Below the pieces are notes generated by a model. It saw only the letters and a program-made list of their open reading frames with translations, was not told the origin of the DNA and ran no database searches. The translations under genes were made by a program, and so were the position numbers. A stretch of DNA of 64,000 nucleotides from Tomocerus qinae (taxonomy: Eukaryota > Arthropoda > Collembola > Entomobryomorpha > Tomoceridae): NCBI GenBank assembly GCA_020055645.1, contig CM034546.1:125943875-126007874 (forward strand), given 5' to 3'. Below are positions 1 through 10,326 of the stretch, one piece after another (the first letter of the stretch is position 1; every line of letters starts with the position of its first letter).

Positions 1-1059
1 GGAGGACCATTTATTTTTGACGAACCCGTTTCCCATGTTGATTCTCGTGATTTTAATTGGAATGCCCTTCGAGAGTACGTTGAAAAGGGAACAGGACCAT
101 TCAGTGCGTTGGGCCTGCCAGTGGGATCCGCTTTATTATCTTCTTCTCAAGCTCCAAAAAATTGGCCGGACATCATAATATTTGTGCATGGAAATGGCCC
201 TTCGTCGGAATTTGGAAAGTCGACGGACTCTCTCTTTTCCTTCCCCAACAACGTCCTAGAAAAATTGTACGAAAAAGATGAAGGACGCGATGGTAATATT
301 CCGACGATTATGCTCGGTCGTCCAAAGAGTCGAGGGGAGATTCTTTTGAAAGATTCCAATCCACTTTCCCGTCCTCTAATTAACCCGGTTAGGCCATATG
401 GCGACCACCCTGATGATTTTTCCAGATTAATTGAAGGTTTTGTTTTAAAATATTTGAGATTTTTGGTTAATTAAATATAAATTTTGATTTCGAATTAATA
501 AATTATTTTTTTCTTTTCACTTAGCTCTTAACTACACTCTTAATATCTATGAGGGTACTTCGGCTTATGCCAAATTGGGCGCAAGATTATCTGCACATCA
601 CTTACCTGGCTGTGAACAATTTGAATTGCGAAGTTATCCGTACTGGGAGTGTCTTCTTAAGCTGGTTAATTTCTCTGGTTTCCATCCCTCCTCCACCTGC
701 TCCATGGGAAAACCTGGAGATCCAAATGCCGTTGTCGATTCTCAGCTAAGGTTAAACTAAACATTCTTCCTTTCGAATTAATTTTGTGAAATGAAATCTT
801 GAAATTTTCCTAATAATGTTACGGGAATTATAATAATAAACTCCTTGATCATTTAGGTTGTTATTCAATAGTAAGTAAATAATATTTAAATGCTTTTGTT
901 TTAAATTTAAATAGAGTTTTGGGCACTGCCGGACTTCGAGTAGCGGACGCTTCGATTATGCCGTTTATTACCAACGCTAATCTAAATGCTCCTGCTATTA
1001 TGATTGGAGAAATGTGTGCTGAAATGATCATGCAGGACTGGGCCACATTTAAAAAATAA
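1..1059 (+). CDS. GMC oxidoreductase copy A, 3' end only
   Basis: This is the C-terminal part of an FAD-dependent GMC oxidoreductase, cut by the window start. Three exons are visible: 1-436 (rest of exon 7), 525-750 and 915-1059 (TAA stop). Splice phases match all complete copies downstream. Exon 7 carries the family block [17 protein letters not shown]. Exon 8 carries the active-site His in [10 protein letters not shown]. Exon 9 carries the [20 protein letters not shown] block, whose Asn is the expected second active-site residue. The exon 7/8 junction codes Ala where most copies have Gly. Its closest relative is copy B, including in the introns and the 3' flank, so A and B are a recent pair. 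The substrate is unknown; insect members oxidise sugars, alcohols or steroids. Confidence 0.93.
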
Positions 1060-1073
1060 AAAGATTGGAGTAC

Positions 1074-2170
1074 TGTTACCCGCTTTGAAGTTTAGCCTTC
1101 CTATCCCCAAGTTGCATAGCGATACGCATTCTGATTGGTTGATAATTTTTGAAATCCTGCAATCTGATTGGTTATTTCTATGACAAAAATTCTATAGGTT
1201 ACCTAAATGGGGACACATTTTCAAAAATTATGAAATTGTTGCAAAACTCAACCAAGTCATATTATGAATCATCTGAATGATCTATTTACCTACTACTTTC
1301 CCTTTCAATGTACACATTTATGAGAATGGTGAATCGAGCTATTTATATGCACAATATTATGCAATTATTTAACTATGACTCTGGTACAAGTGAACAATCG
1401 GTACTACTTTATTCCAATTTATTACCAAATAAAGGTTATATATAATATAGGTCGGTTTGAAGATTAATATCATTCAGTACTGTGTTATAGTAGCGTAGAA
1501 CAAAATATCAATAAATCATTAAGATCCATCTTTTTTCATTTCAGCTGTATTATTTAGCCTAGGAGTCCTTTTGACCTGGATTCGACGAAAATTAAAAGTT
1601 AGTCGCCTGAGTGTCATTGAGGAGTTGTCCAAGAAAGGTTACAGTCAGCTCGCAAATACTGATGAAGCATCAGCTTCTGAGACAGTGTAATCTGATTGCT
1701 TCTACATATTTATAGAGATCGAATAGTTAATTAATGTTGTGTAAACATATTTTCTAGAATACAGTGCAATTAACTAGTTAGTTACATAGTTAATTCTAAA
1801 TGCATTTACCTTCATGTGGTAATAAATTGGAATAAAGTAGTACCGATTGTTCACTTGTACCAGAGTCATAGTTAAATAATTGCATAATATTGTGCATATA
1901 AATAGCTCGATTCACCATTCTCATAAATGTGTACATTGAAAGGGAAAGTAGTAGGTAAATAGATCATTCAGATGATTCATAATATGACTTGGTTGAGTTT
2001 TGCAACAATTTCATAATTTTTGAAAATGTGTCCCCATTTAGGTAACCTATAGAATTTTTGTCATAGAAATAACCAATCAGATTGCAGGATTTCAAAAATT
2101 ATCAACCAATCAGAATGCGTATCGCTATGCAACTTGGGGATAGGAAGGCTAAACTTCAAAGCGGGTAACA
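1074..2170. mobile_element. Foldback DNA transposon, 353-bp inverted arms, GTAC duplication
   Basis: Two near-perfect inverted arms (1074-1426 and 1818-2170) begin TGTTACCCGCTTTGAAG and enclose a 391-bp centre. GTAC flanks both ends (1070-1073, 2171-2174). The paralogous 3' flank of copy B has a single GTAC followed by the same sequence (9043 onward), so this is an empty site and GTAC is a 4-bp target duplication. There is no transposase. The superfamily is not assigned; several superfamilies make 4-bp duplications. The centre holds a spliced-exon-like coding segment. Confidence 0.9.
1545..1690 (+). pseudogene. Captured last exon of a single-pass membrane protein
   Basis: A pyrimidine-rich tract and acceptor TTTTTTCATTTCAG precede an open segment of 47 codons ending in TAA. 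It has a hydrophobic stretch (VLFSLGVLLTWI), then a basic stop-transfer run (RRKLKVSR) and a polar tail with SVIEELSKKGYSQL and a Ser/Glu-rich end. This is the layout of the C-terminal exon of a single-pass membrane protein with a short cytoplasmic tail. It lies wholly in the centre of a foldback transposon and has no upstream exons nearby. I infer a transduplicated host exon. The parent gene is not recognised. Confidence 0.55.
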
Positions 2171-2174
2171 GTAC

Positions 2175-2545
2175 AAAAAATCTTAAGTATACATTCCAAG
2201 TTAGGAAATAAAAACAAACTAAAACACTTCCCTTTATGTAGGCAGTAAGCAATTCAGGTTCAAACAGCGCAGATAACAAAGTGGCCTGAATGTATAGATA
2301 TCCACTACGTAGTGTAATTGAATGAAAAATGCAATGGGACTGCATCAATGGATAGCATTGAAAGGGAAATCCGTTCAACAGGCACGTACAGTGTGTGGAC
2401 ATAGAAATAATGTAAGTGTAACATAGCAATAGAGCAAGTAAGATAGGATCTTGAGTGCATTGTACTTTTTGTTGTGGTGTTTGTATTGCATTTAGTTATA
2501 TTTACAGAAGGACTAAGACGTAATGGGTGGAAGTGATTCAAGTAC
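2175..2545. repeat. Copy A 3' flank, paralogous to copy B 3' flank
   Basis: The sequence after the foldback element aligns with 9047-9440 downstream of copy B, including the ACTACGTAGTGTAATTGAAT stretch in both. Homology resumes at 3144-3240, where it matches 9440-9525. This flank therefore duplicated together with the A/B gene pair. No coding potential is supported. Confidence 0.8.
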
Positions 2546-2553
2546 ATTGGAAT

Positions 2554-3143
2554 CAGTGTACAAAATACCATTTACCACTTACCAGTGGTAAGTGGTTTTT
2601 AATGGTATTTAACGTTAAATACCACTACCTAAAAATAGTGGTAAGTGGTATAAATGGTAAAAATGGTAAGAAATAGTTTCATTTAAATTTCGTGTTTGAA
2701 TTTTGAACAAAATTCGGGGGCAAAGTACGAAATAGCTTAGCAGATGATCATTGTTGTCACAAATTGATAAGTGTTCATTAATCAGAGTAGGATTCAACCA
2801 ATGGGGGCGCTAACAACCCTTGCCGATTGAGAAATTAATTGCAATTAAATTAGCATCTATTTTAAATGGGCGATACCAAATACAATCTTTCTTTCTTCAT
2901 TTTTTATAACTTTTGGTGTACAATCAAATAAATATGATTAATTTAATTGGTGATATTGGAAATATTTCATAGAAAACAAAGTTTTAAAACTTATATTTTA
3001 GGAAGTCTAGTGTATCTGTACTCAGCTGTCTAATGAATCGCTAAAATTTACCATTTTTACCATTAAATGCATTTTTACCATTAAGTGCATTTTTACCACT
3101 GTGATGGTAAAAAAGGCTAAAAAGTGGTAAATTTTGTACACTG
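2554..3143. mobile_element. hAT-type MITE, family 1 copy 1
   Basis: The 590-bp element has termini CAGTGTACAAAAT and ATTTTGTACACTG and is flanked by a perfect 8-bp duplication ATTGGAAT (2546-2553, 3144-3151). The copy B flank (9436-9443) has ATTGGAAT once, which is an empty site. CAGTG ends and 8-bp duplications are hAT hallmarks. The inside is rich in ACCATT/ACCACT subterminal repeats and has no transposase. A second copy lies at 14334-14906. Confidence 0.93.
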
Positions 3144-3246
3144 ATTGGAATTCCCACAAAATAAATTCTAAATAGGGCAAACATTAAGAATTAATTATTG
3201 TTATTAATTTAAGATTACTAAATGGCAGTTTGTACTTACCTATAAT

Positions 3247-3868
3247 GAGTGGTATGATTAAGGTCTACCTTATGCTTTTACTTAAAGTTTTTGAAGTAAA
3301 AGGTTCCTTTGGTATGAATAAAAATATTAGCAATTACTTTTGCTTATGCTTAATCTAGGAGTAAAAGTATTTGCTAATTTGCATGAAGCATTTACTACCG
3401 TTAGAAGTAAATACTACATTTTGGTATGAATAACACCTTGAATTTACTTCTACTTTGAGTATTTGATTCAAAAATTTGAAGTTTCTCCGATAGCAACTTC
3501 ACCTATTACTTCCCCACGCAAAAGAGTAGGATTAGTAGGATTCACGATTAATTTTCTATAGTAACTCATACATAACTCTGACCGGTTACTTATAACCATG
3601 ACCACGAAATTGCATTTGTGAATTGAAGAATATATAGATGTGATTCGTTGCTGGTCTCTGATTGGCTGAGTCATAGTAACCAAATTTTGTTCTGTACAAA
3701 ATGAGAAGTAAATACTACAATTGCAAAGTATTTGCTTGACAGTAAAAGTTTTCTTTTATTCATTCGATTTGAAGCAAATACTTTTGCTTCTACCTTTTAC
3801 TTCAAGTCTAGACCTTTTACTTATACTTTTTGCTTTGTAGTAAATACTTATTCTTATTCATACCACTC
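3247..3868. mobile_element. Non-autonomous TIR element, about 622 bp
   Basis: Imperfect 16-bp terminal repeats (GAGTGGTATGATTAAG against the reverse complement of the right end, 15 of 16 matching) bound an AT-rich interior full of AGTAAATACT-like motifs. AAT is present on both sides, a possible 3-bp duplication. The block is missing from the paralogous copy B flank near 9525. No coding capacity; superfamily uncertain. Confidence 0.65.
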
Positions 3869-3960
3869 AATAACAGGAGAATGATTTCCTATCGATTAAG
3901 AAGGCTCTCCACACACGCCTGCATAGCAACCACAGCATATCTAAATTCATGTTAAAAAAC

Positions 3961-4281
3961 GTTTTACATCTGGCTTTATTCTTCCTGAAGGATAAGTCCG
4001 ATTTTTATGGGACTTACATTTTTGGAATCCTGGACTATCGAGAAACACACGAGGGTTTTTGGATTTTTGATATCGTTGACTTAGATCGTGCAAAAAAAAT
4101 CAACATATAAAAACTAAAACGGATTCACTTTTCTTTGGGATTGGATTTTTAAAAGCATTTAAAGCAATGACATCAAAAATCCAGCAACCCTCGTGTGTTC
4201 TCGATAGTCTAGGATTCCAAAAATGTAAGTCCCATAAAAATCGGACTTATCTTTCGGGAGGAATAATGCCAGATGTAAAAC
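3961..4281. mobile_element. Foldback element upstream of copy B
   Basis: The left arm (3961-4081, GTTTTACATCTGGC...) and right arm (4172-4281, ...GCCAGATGTAAAAC) are inverted copies of about 110-120 bp around a 90-bp centre. Target duplications could not be read with confidence. No coding sequence. Confidence 0.75.
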
Positions 4282-5163
4282 ATTTGCCAACATTTACGAC
4301 TGCCACTGTTGTAAACATACAAAACAATATTTTCAATTCTTGGAATATTTTCCGATTTCTAAATTCCATCCTTAGAATTTTCACCAACTTTGGTTTTTCT
4401 ACCTCTGAAGCCTAATTAAATTAAATTATTCACAAAATTATATATTTTAGGATTCGCTTAATTGAGTAGGTTAGGTTAGGAACAAATATATTATTATAGT
4501 ATTTTATTACTTGGAGTATAATTTTTTTTAATCCGTCCATGAAATTGGCTAAAAAGGATTAGGTATATAGGGTTACCTTGATATTTTAATGCTGTACTGT
4601 ACACTGTGCAATAGCGCTATGCCCTTCCACTAAAATGGTAATGTGTTACGTGTTTAGTATGTATAATATGCACTTAGCCTTTAATTACTATTAACCCTGT
4701 AACATTTATAGTTTTATTTCAGTGTCAATACTAGTGTAGTATCAGGTAACAATTATTAATTATGCGTTCATAGATAATAAATAACTAATTTAAGCAGTTT
4801 TTCTAGTTTTTGTGAAACTAGATAATAAATTATGTCCATATCTCGGATAACTAAAACTAATAAATTACATAGTGGAATACTTATATCCGGCATAATGTAA
4901 ATTAATATACTGATAACGCAATGTTTGATAATAAAGATTAAAGGCAATATTTAATGTAAATTTTAGTTTGAGTTTGACATCCGAAGGACACTTTTGATAA
5001 TTTATGTTCTACTGATTTTAATAAGTATCATCAGAAAAATCTATCTTATTATTACTTTGTATCTCAGTTAATTCATAGAAACGGCCATCTTAACATCTAC
5101 TCAAAGTATAGAAATAGTAACACAGTAAATCCACAAAATTTTGATTTCTAAAGACTACTTAAA
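4282..5163. other. Non-coding spacer 5' of copy B
   Basis: AT-rich sequence with no supported gene. It presumably holds the promoter and 5' leader of copy B, but no convincing TATA box or initiator can be fixed. Confidence 0.5.
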
Positions 5164-8100
5164 ATGAGTTCTTTAGCGGTGGCTACGACGGCCGCCGTTC
5201 CGTTGGCTTTTTTCATAGCTACTTACGTGCCACTTTTAATAGCATCGGTCGCGTCTTACATGAAAGAAATGGATTTCCTATCTTCTGGATTAAACCTTCC
5301 AATAATTACTCTCAATGAAGATGAAAACACTTACGAGTTCATAGTCGGTGTGTAATTTAAATAATTTAATTGTAATTCACAAATTTAATTCAAATGGTGT
5401 ATTAATTTAACTAATTATTATAAACTTAATTAATATTTTGTTTCTGTATAGTTGGAGGAGGTTCAGCAGGAGCTGCAGTTGCATCCCGCCTTTCGGAAAG
5501 GTATCGGGTACTACTAATCGAAGCCGGAGGAGATCCATCTCCGTTCTCGGATATTCCTTATTTATCCGGTTTGCTTATAGATCAACCCTTAATAGACTGG
5601 CGCCATCAAAGTTGCCAAACTTCACTCAACGCTTCGAATTTTATTGAGCAGACGGTATTTCTAATTTTACTATAGTACAGAATAGTCTATGTAATTTAGT
5701 TCTACAAAAATATAATTTATTTAAAAAAACATTTTTAGTCTTTTTGAGAGAAAATTTTCAGGTTTCTAGGAAAATAGGTTTTTTAAGAATTGTTAACAAT
5801 AAATTAATTTTCTAAAGTGCCGAAAAATACCGAGAGGAAAATGTTTGGGTGGCTCAAGTGTCTTGAATTGGATGGCTTATATGAGAGGGAATCCTGAAGA
5901 CTATAACAATTGGGCCGTCCACACAGGAGACAGTCGATGGTCTTATGCCAATGTGGAAAGAGTTTTTCGCAAATTAGAAGACTACGACGGACATTGGAAT
6001 GGCAATGGTATTGTCATCGTGAGAAAACTTCTAAGTACAGGAGCGTATACAACCCATTCACGCTGACTAAATTCAACCATTTCAATACTTTACACAGCGT
6101 AAATGGGTTGAATACCCTCCTGTACTTAGAAGTTTGCTCACGGTAACAATAACGATTAACTAAAAAAACTATACATTTTGTACCAAATTGTTAGAAATAA
6201 TATTCTTCAGGTTTACATGGAGTTGGAGGTCCTATTCACATCGAAACAGTCACATTTGCACCCTCTGGAGACTATTGGCTACAGGCTGGTACAGAGCTAG
6301 GTTTTGAAGTTAATGACCCTAATGGCTATCAAACTCAAGGTATGTGGAAAACATGAAAACGCAAAAATTATTATTATAATTATTTACTCTATCTATTTTT
6401 TGCTTTATAATTTGTTGTCTGATAACTCCAAGGATTTAATCCCATTGAAGTGACACAAAAGCGAGGCATGAGGTTTAGCACCTACAAAGGATACATTGAA
6501 CCAGCACTGAATAGAAGCAATCTAATTATTCATCGCTTTTCGTTGGCTACTAAGGTTGTCGTTTTTAAAATAAAATAAATTCTTTTTAAAATTAAAATAT
6601 ATTTTCAATATTTTAATAATTATTATATTTTTGCCTTGAAGATACATTTTGACGTCAATCTTCGTGCTGTTGGAGTGGAATATCTCCGTCACGGGATTCC
6701 CAAATATGCACAGGTGACAAAAGAAATTGTTATCAGTGGAGGAGCAATAAATTCGCCTCAATTACTCATGCTTTCTGGAATTGGACCCAGGCATCACTTA
6801 ACTCAACACCAGGTTTAATTATTTTAATAACTTTGAAAAAATATCTTACATTTATTTAACTTTATTATAATAAGTATAATAAATAATTATGTACTCCTTT
6901 TTTACAAAAAGAAAGTTACTATTTTTTTACAAAAAAGTAAAATGTTACTCCTTTTTATACAAAAAAGTAAAAAGTTACTATTTTTTTACAAAAAAGTAAA
7001 ATGTTACTCCTTTTTTACAAAAAAAGAAAAAGGTATTCCTTTTAAAAAAAGTAATAAGATACTCCTTTTTTACAAAAAAGTAATAAGATACTCCTTTTTA
7101 CAAAAAAAGTAATGACATCCCCCTTTTTTACAAAAAGTAATGAGATCCCCCTTTTTTACAAAAAGTAAAATAGTACTCCCTTTTTAAAAAACATTTAAAA
7201 AAGTACTACTTTTTTTTTAAAAAAAAGTCCTTTTTACCTTATTTGCATGTAAAGTAGAAGTAAATGGAGCACGCTGCTACATCTAAAAAGGTAAAAAGGC
7301 AAAAAGGGACTGCTTTTTTATCAGTTAATTCTACCTTTTATATAAAAAGTAGTAAAAAGGTTCTTTATTGTTCCCGGCAAGATGCCTCGAATTTGTCACT
7401 CTATAGTAACGCATTTGTTTAATATCAACTCCATTACAAGGTGAAGACATAGAGGGGGTTTCCCGGATTTTTGCACCCAATCCGTATTTACTTTCTACCA
7501 CAGAGAGGTAGGCACCCAAACCAAATAACCATGGTTACTTTCGGCTTGGGTGTTTACTTCTCTGTGGCAGTGTAGGTAGAATTCGAATTGGGTGCAAACT
7601 CGGGGAATATCCTTCTATGTCTTCACCTTGTAATGGAGGCATCTTGGTTCCCGGTATAATTCACAATTTAATTAACATCTAAGCATAAAGTTATATTTTA
7701 ATTCAGATTCCAACGTTGGTGGATCTTCCTGTAGGACAAAACTATCAAGATCATTTAATTGTATTTGGAGGACCATTTATTTTTGACAAACCCGTTTCCT
7801 TTGTTGCATCACGTGATTTTAATTGGAATGTACTTCGAGATTACGTCGAAAAGGGAACAGGACCATTCAGTCGGATAGGAGTGGGAGCGGGAACCGCTTT
7901 TTTGTCTTCTTCTCAAGCTCCAAAAAATTGGCCAGACATCGCAATATTTGTGAATGGAAATGGCCCTTCGTCGGAATTGGGAAAGGCGACTGACTCTCTC
8001 TTTTCCTTGCCCAACAATGTCCTAGAAAACTTTTACCAAAAAGATGAAGGACGCGATGGGAATGTTCCGATGATTATGCTCGGTCGTCCAAAGAGTCGAG

Positions 8101-8996
8101 GGGAGATTCTTTTGAAAGATTCCAATCCACTTTCCTATCCTTTAATTAACCCAGTTAGGCCATATGGCCACCACCCTGACGATTTATCAAGATTAATTGA
8201 TGGTTTGTTATAAACATTTATGTCTGTTTTATACTTTTCACTTTCCTTTCACTTTCACGTTTAGTGACGCCAAAATGACGTCATTACGTTTGGAAACCAA
8301 ATTTTAAACACATTTTTGCTAATTACAAATTAATTGTTGTGACGTCATTAAACGTGAAAGTGAAGGGAAAGTGAAAAGTATAAAACAGACATTAAGGTTT
8401 TTTATTTAATTAAATATAAATTTTGATTTCGAATTATTAAATTATTTTTTTCTTTTGACTTAGCTCTTAACTTCACTCTTAGCATCTTCGAAGGAACAGC
8501 GACTTATGCCAAATTGGGCGCAAGATTATCTACACATCACTTACCTGGCTGTGAACAATTTGAATTGCGAAGTTATCCGTACTGGGAGTGTCTTCTCAAG
8601 TTAGTTAATTTCTCTGGTTTCCATCCCTCGTCCACCTGCTCCATGGGAAAACCTGGAGATCCAAATGCCGTTGTCGATTCTCAGCTAAGGTTAACCATTG
8701 CATTTTTCCTTTTAGTTTTGACAAGTGAAATTTTCTAATTAGTGGTACGGGAATTATAATTTTAAGCTACTTATCGGTAGATTTTGACAATTTAGGTTTT
8801 TGGTCGTCAATAGTAAGTAAATAATATAAAAATGTTTTTTAACTTAAATAGGGTTTTGGGCACTGCCAGACTCCGAGTAGCGGACGCTTCGATTATGCCA
8901 TTTATTACCAACGCTAATCTAAATGGTCCTGCTATAATGATTGGAGAAATGTGTGCTGAAATGATCCTGCAGGACTGGGCCACATTTAAAAAGTAA
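5164..8996 (+). CDS. GMC oxidoreductase copy B
   Basis: A complete FAD-dependent GMC oxidoreductase of 621 residues, expected in the secretory route. Nine exons: 5164-5347, 5452-5654, 5818-6007, 6211-6339, 6433-6554, 6642-6812, 7707-8202, 8464-8689 and 8852-8996. The N-terminus has a hydrophobic signal/anchor ([19 protein letters not shown]). The FAD dinucleotide fold [17 protein letters not shown] crosses the exon 1/2 junction. GMC signature 1 is [19 protein letters not shown] in exon 3, and signature 2 ([17 protein letters not shown]) is in exon 6. Exon 8 has the active-site His ([10 protein letters not shown]). Oddity: exon 9 reads [11 protein letters not shown] where every other copy has [11 protein letters not shown], a Gly-to-Arg change next to the active-site block. 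Introns 3, 6 and 7 carry transposons. The start ATG fits the conserved ATGAGT context of its paralogues. The substrate is unknown. Confidence 0.93.
6018..6142. mobile_element. Small foldback in copy B intron 3
   Basis: Inverted arms at 6018-6066 (CGTGAGAAAACTTCTAAGTA...) and 6096-6142 (...TACTTAGAAGTTTGCTCACG) are separated by about 30 bp. The structure is a MITE-like hairpin inside an intron. Confidence 0.75.
6893..7377. mobile_element. A/T-run hAT-like element (family 3), reversed, in intron 6
   Basis: Repeated units of the type ACTCCTTTTTTACAAAAAAGTA (about 6893-7240) lead into a block that is the reverse complement of the element at 58741-58912. It shares the core GATGTAGCAGC...CCATTTACTTC...TTTACATG and the end TTGTTCCCGG. 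The left terminus is not clear, probably because the internal repeat has expanded. No coding sequence. Confidence 0.7.
7379..7650. mobile_element. Palindromic element centred near 7531 in copy B intron 6
   Basis: Imperfect inverted arms run outward from the AACCATGGTT centre and share AAGATGCCTC, TTACAAGGTGAAGACATAGA and GTTTGCACCCAAT-type blocks. It resembles the palindrome at 47296-47572 in style but not in sequence. No coding capacity. Confidence 0.7.
8221..8391. mobile_element. 171-bp MITE with TTA duplication in copy B intron 7
   Basis: Terminal inverted repeats TGTCTGTTTTATACTTTTCA and the matching reverse complement at the right end are flanked by TTA on both sides (8218-8220, 8392-8394). 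A 3-bp TTA duplication suggests the PIF/Harbinger group. Copy A intron 7 lacks the insert. A 171-bp relative with the same duplication lies at 29308-29478. Confidence 0.82.
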
Positions 8997-10326
8997 AGCG
9001 ATTGGAGGTCTCATATGCACGGTGCAAAGTAGAAATGTAGGAGTACAAAAAATCTTAAATGTACGTTTTAAATTAGGAAATAAAAACAAACTCAAACATT
9101 TTCCTTGCACTTCCACTTATGAAGGCAGTAAACGATTCAGGTTCAAACAGCGCAGCGTAACAAAGTTAAGTGACCTGAATGGAAGGTATATATATTTATC
9201 CACTACGTAGTGTAATTGAATGAAAAATGCAATGGGATTGCATCAATAGATAGCATTGAAAGGGAAATCCGTTTAACAATGGCCATAAAAATTATTGAGT
9301 AGTGTAATATAATGGCAATAAAGCAAGTAAGATAGAATCTTGAGTGCATTGTACTTTTTGTTGTGGTGTTTGTAGTGTATTTAGTTATATTTAAAGAAGG
9401 ACTAAGACGTAATGAGTGGAAGTGTCTTAAGTACATTGGAATTCCCACAAAATAAATTCAAAATAGAGCAAACATTATTAATTGTTATTAATTAAAGATT
9501 ACTAAATGGCAGTTTGTACTTAATAACAGGAGAGTGATTTCCTATCGCGTGATTAAAAAGAAATAAAACAAATATTGACGTATCCAAATCTAGAATAAAG
9601 GTTAAAAGAAATTGTTTAGAAGTTAATAGATAATTAGTAGTAATTATTTTAAGCTATTTAAATGTTTAACCCTGGTATGGTTTTTACACATATTATGTAA
9701 TTAAAGATTACTAAGTAGCAATTTGTACTTAATTATGAGTTTTAATTTCCTTCCATTGCGTGATTACAACGATGTATCCAAATCCAAAATGAAGTTGGAA
9801 AAAATTAATTAAATAGTATAATCTGCCGTAATCCCCTAACGTGGCTAAGCCTAACCTAAACTAAAATAATCCTACCCATGTAAATATATACTCCCAACGG
9901 CAGTCTCATTTATAACTATGTCATATTAATTCCAAGTCGTGGAAAACAATAGAAAAACCTTTTAATCGCATAAAAAATTATTGATAATTAGTCTGAACTA
10001 AATTTACTTTACTTGCAGACAGACCACAAATTCACATTAAAGAATTGGTGCACTAAGGCATGGCCATTCATTGCAATACAAATCTGTCGCCGTGCCAGTC
10101 GCTGATTTAATAGGAAAGTGGCACTATCAAATATAACGTTTAAACGATGAGGTACTTTATTATACAAGTTAACACTTAGAAGGAGAACAATTCATGTACA
10201 AAAATATTTATTTTATCTGTTAAAAATACCAAAAACAATTCAGTAATTGTACAAACGGCCGGAAAAAGGTTATCCAGCACTAATTTGAAATAAATTAAAA
10301 GTTGTTTAATTGTGGGGAAGGTGACA
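8997..10326. other. Spacer between copies B and C
   Basis: The first 530 bp are paralogous to the copy A 3' flank and hold the empty sites for the insertions at 1074 and 2554. The rest is AT-rich, with no supported gene or clear core promoter. Confidence 0.6.

Noticed and set aside
1070-2174. Possible LTR retrotransposon
   Set aside because: The 353-bp repeats are inverted, not direct, and there is no polymerase or primer-binding site.
2061-2571. Minus-strand open frames of 88-122 codons
   Set aside because: They lie in the foldback arm and the duplicated 3' flank, start in different frames in the two paralogous flanks, and show no protein-like features.
10312-10326. Upstream GTG/TTG codons as starts for copies C, D, F and G
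   Set aside because: Nuclear animal genes start at ATG. The next in-frame ATG has a conserved ATGAGT context in nearly all copies.
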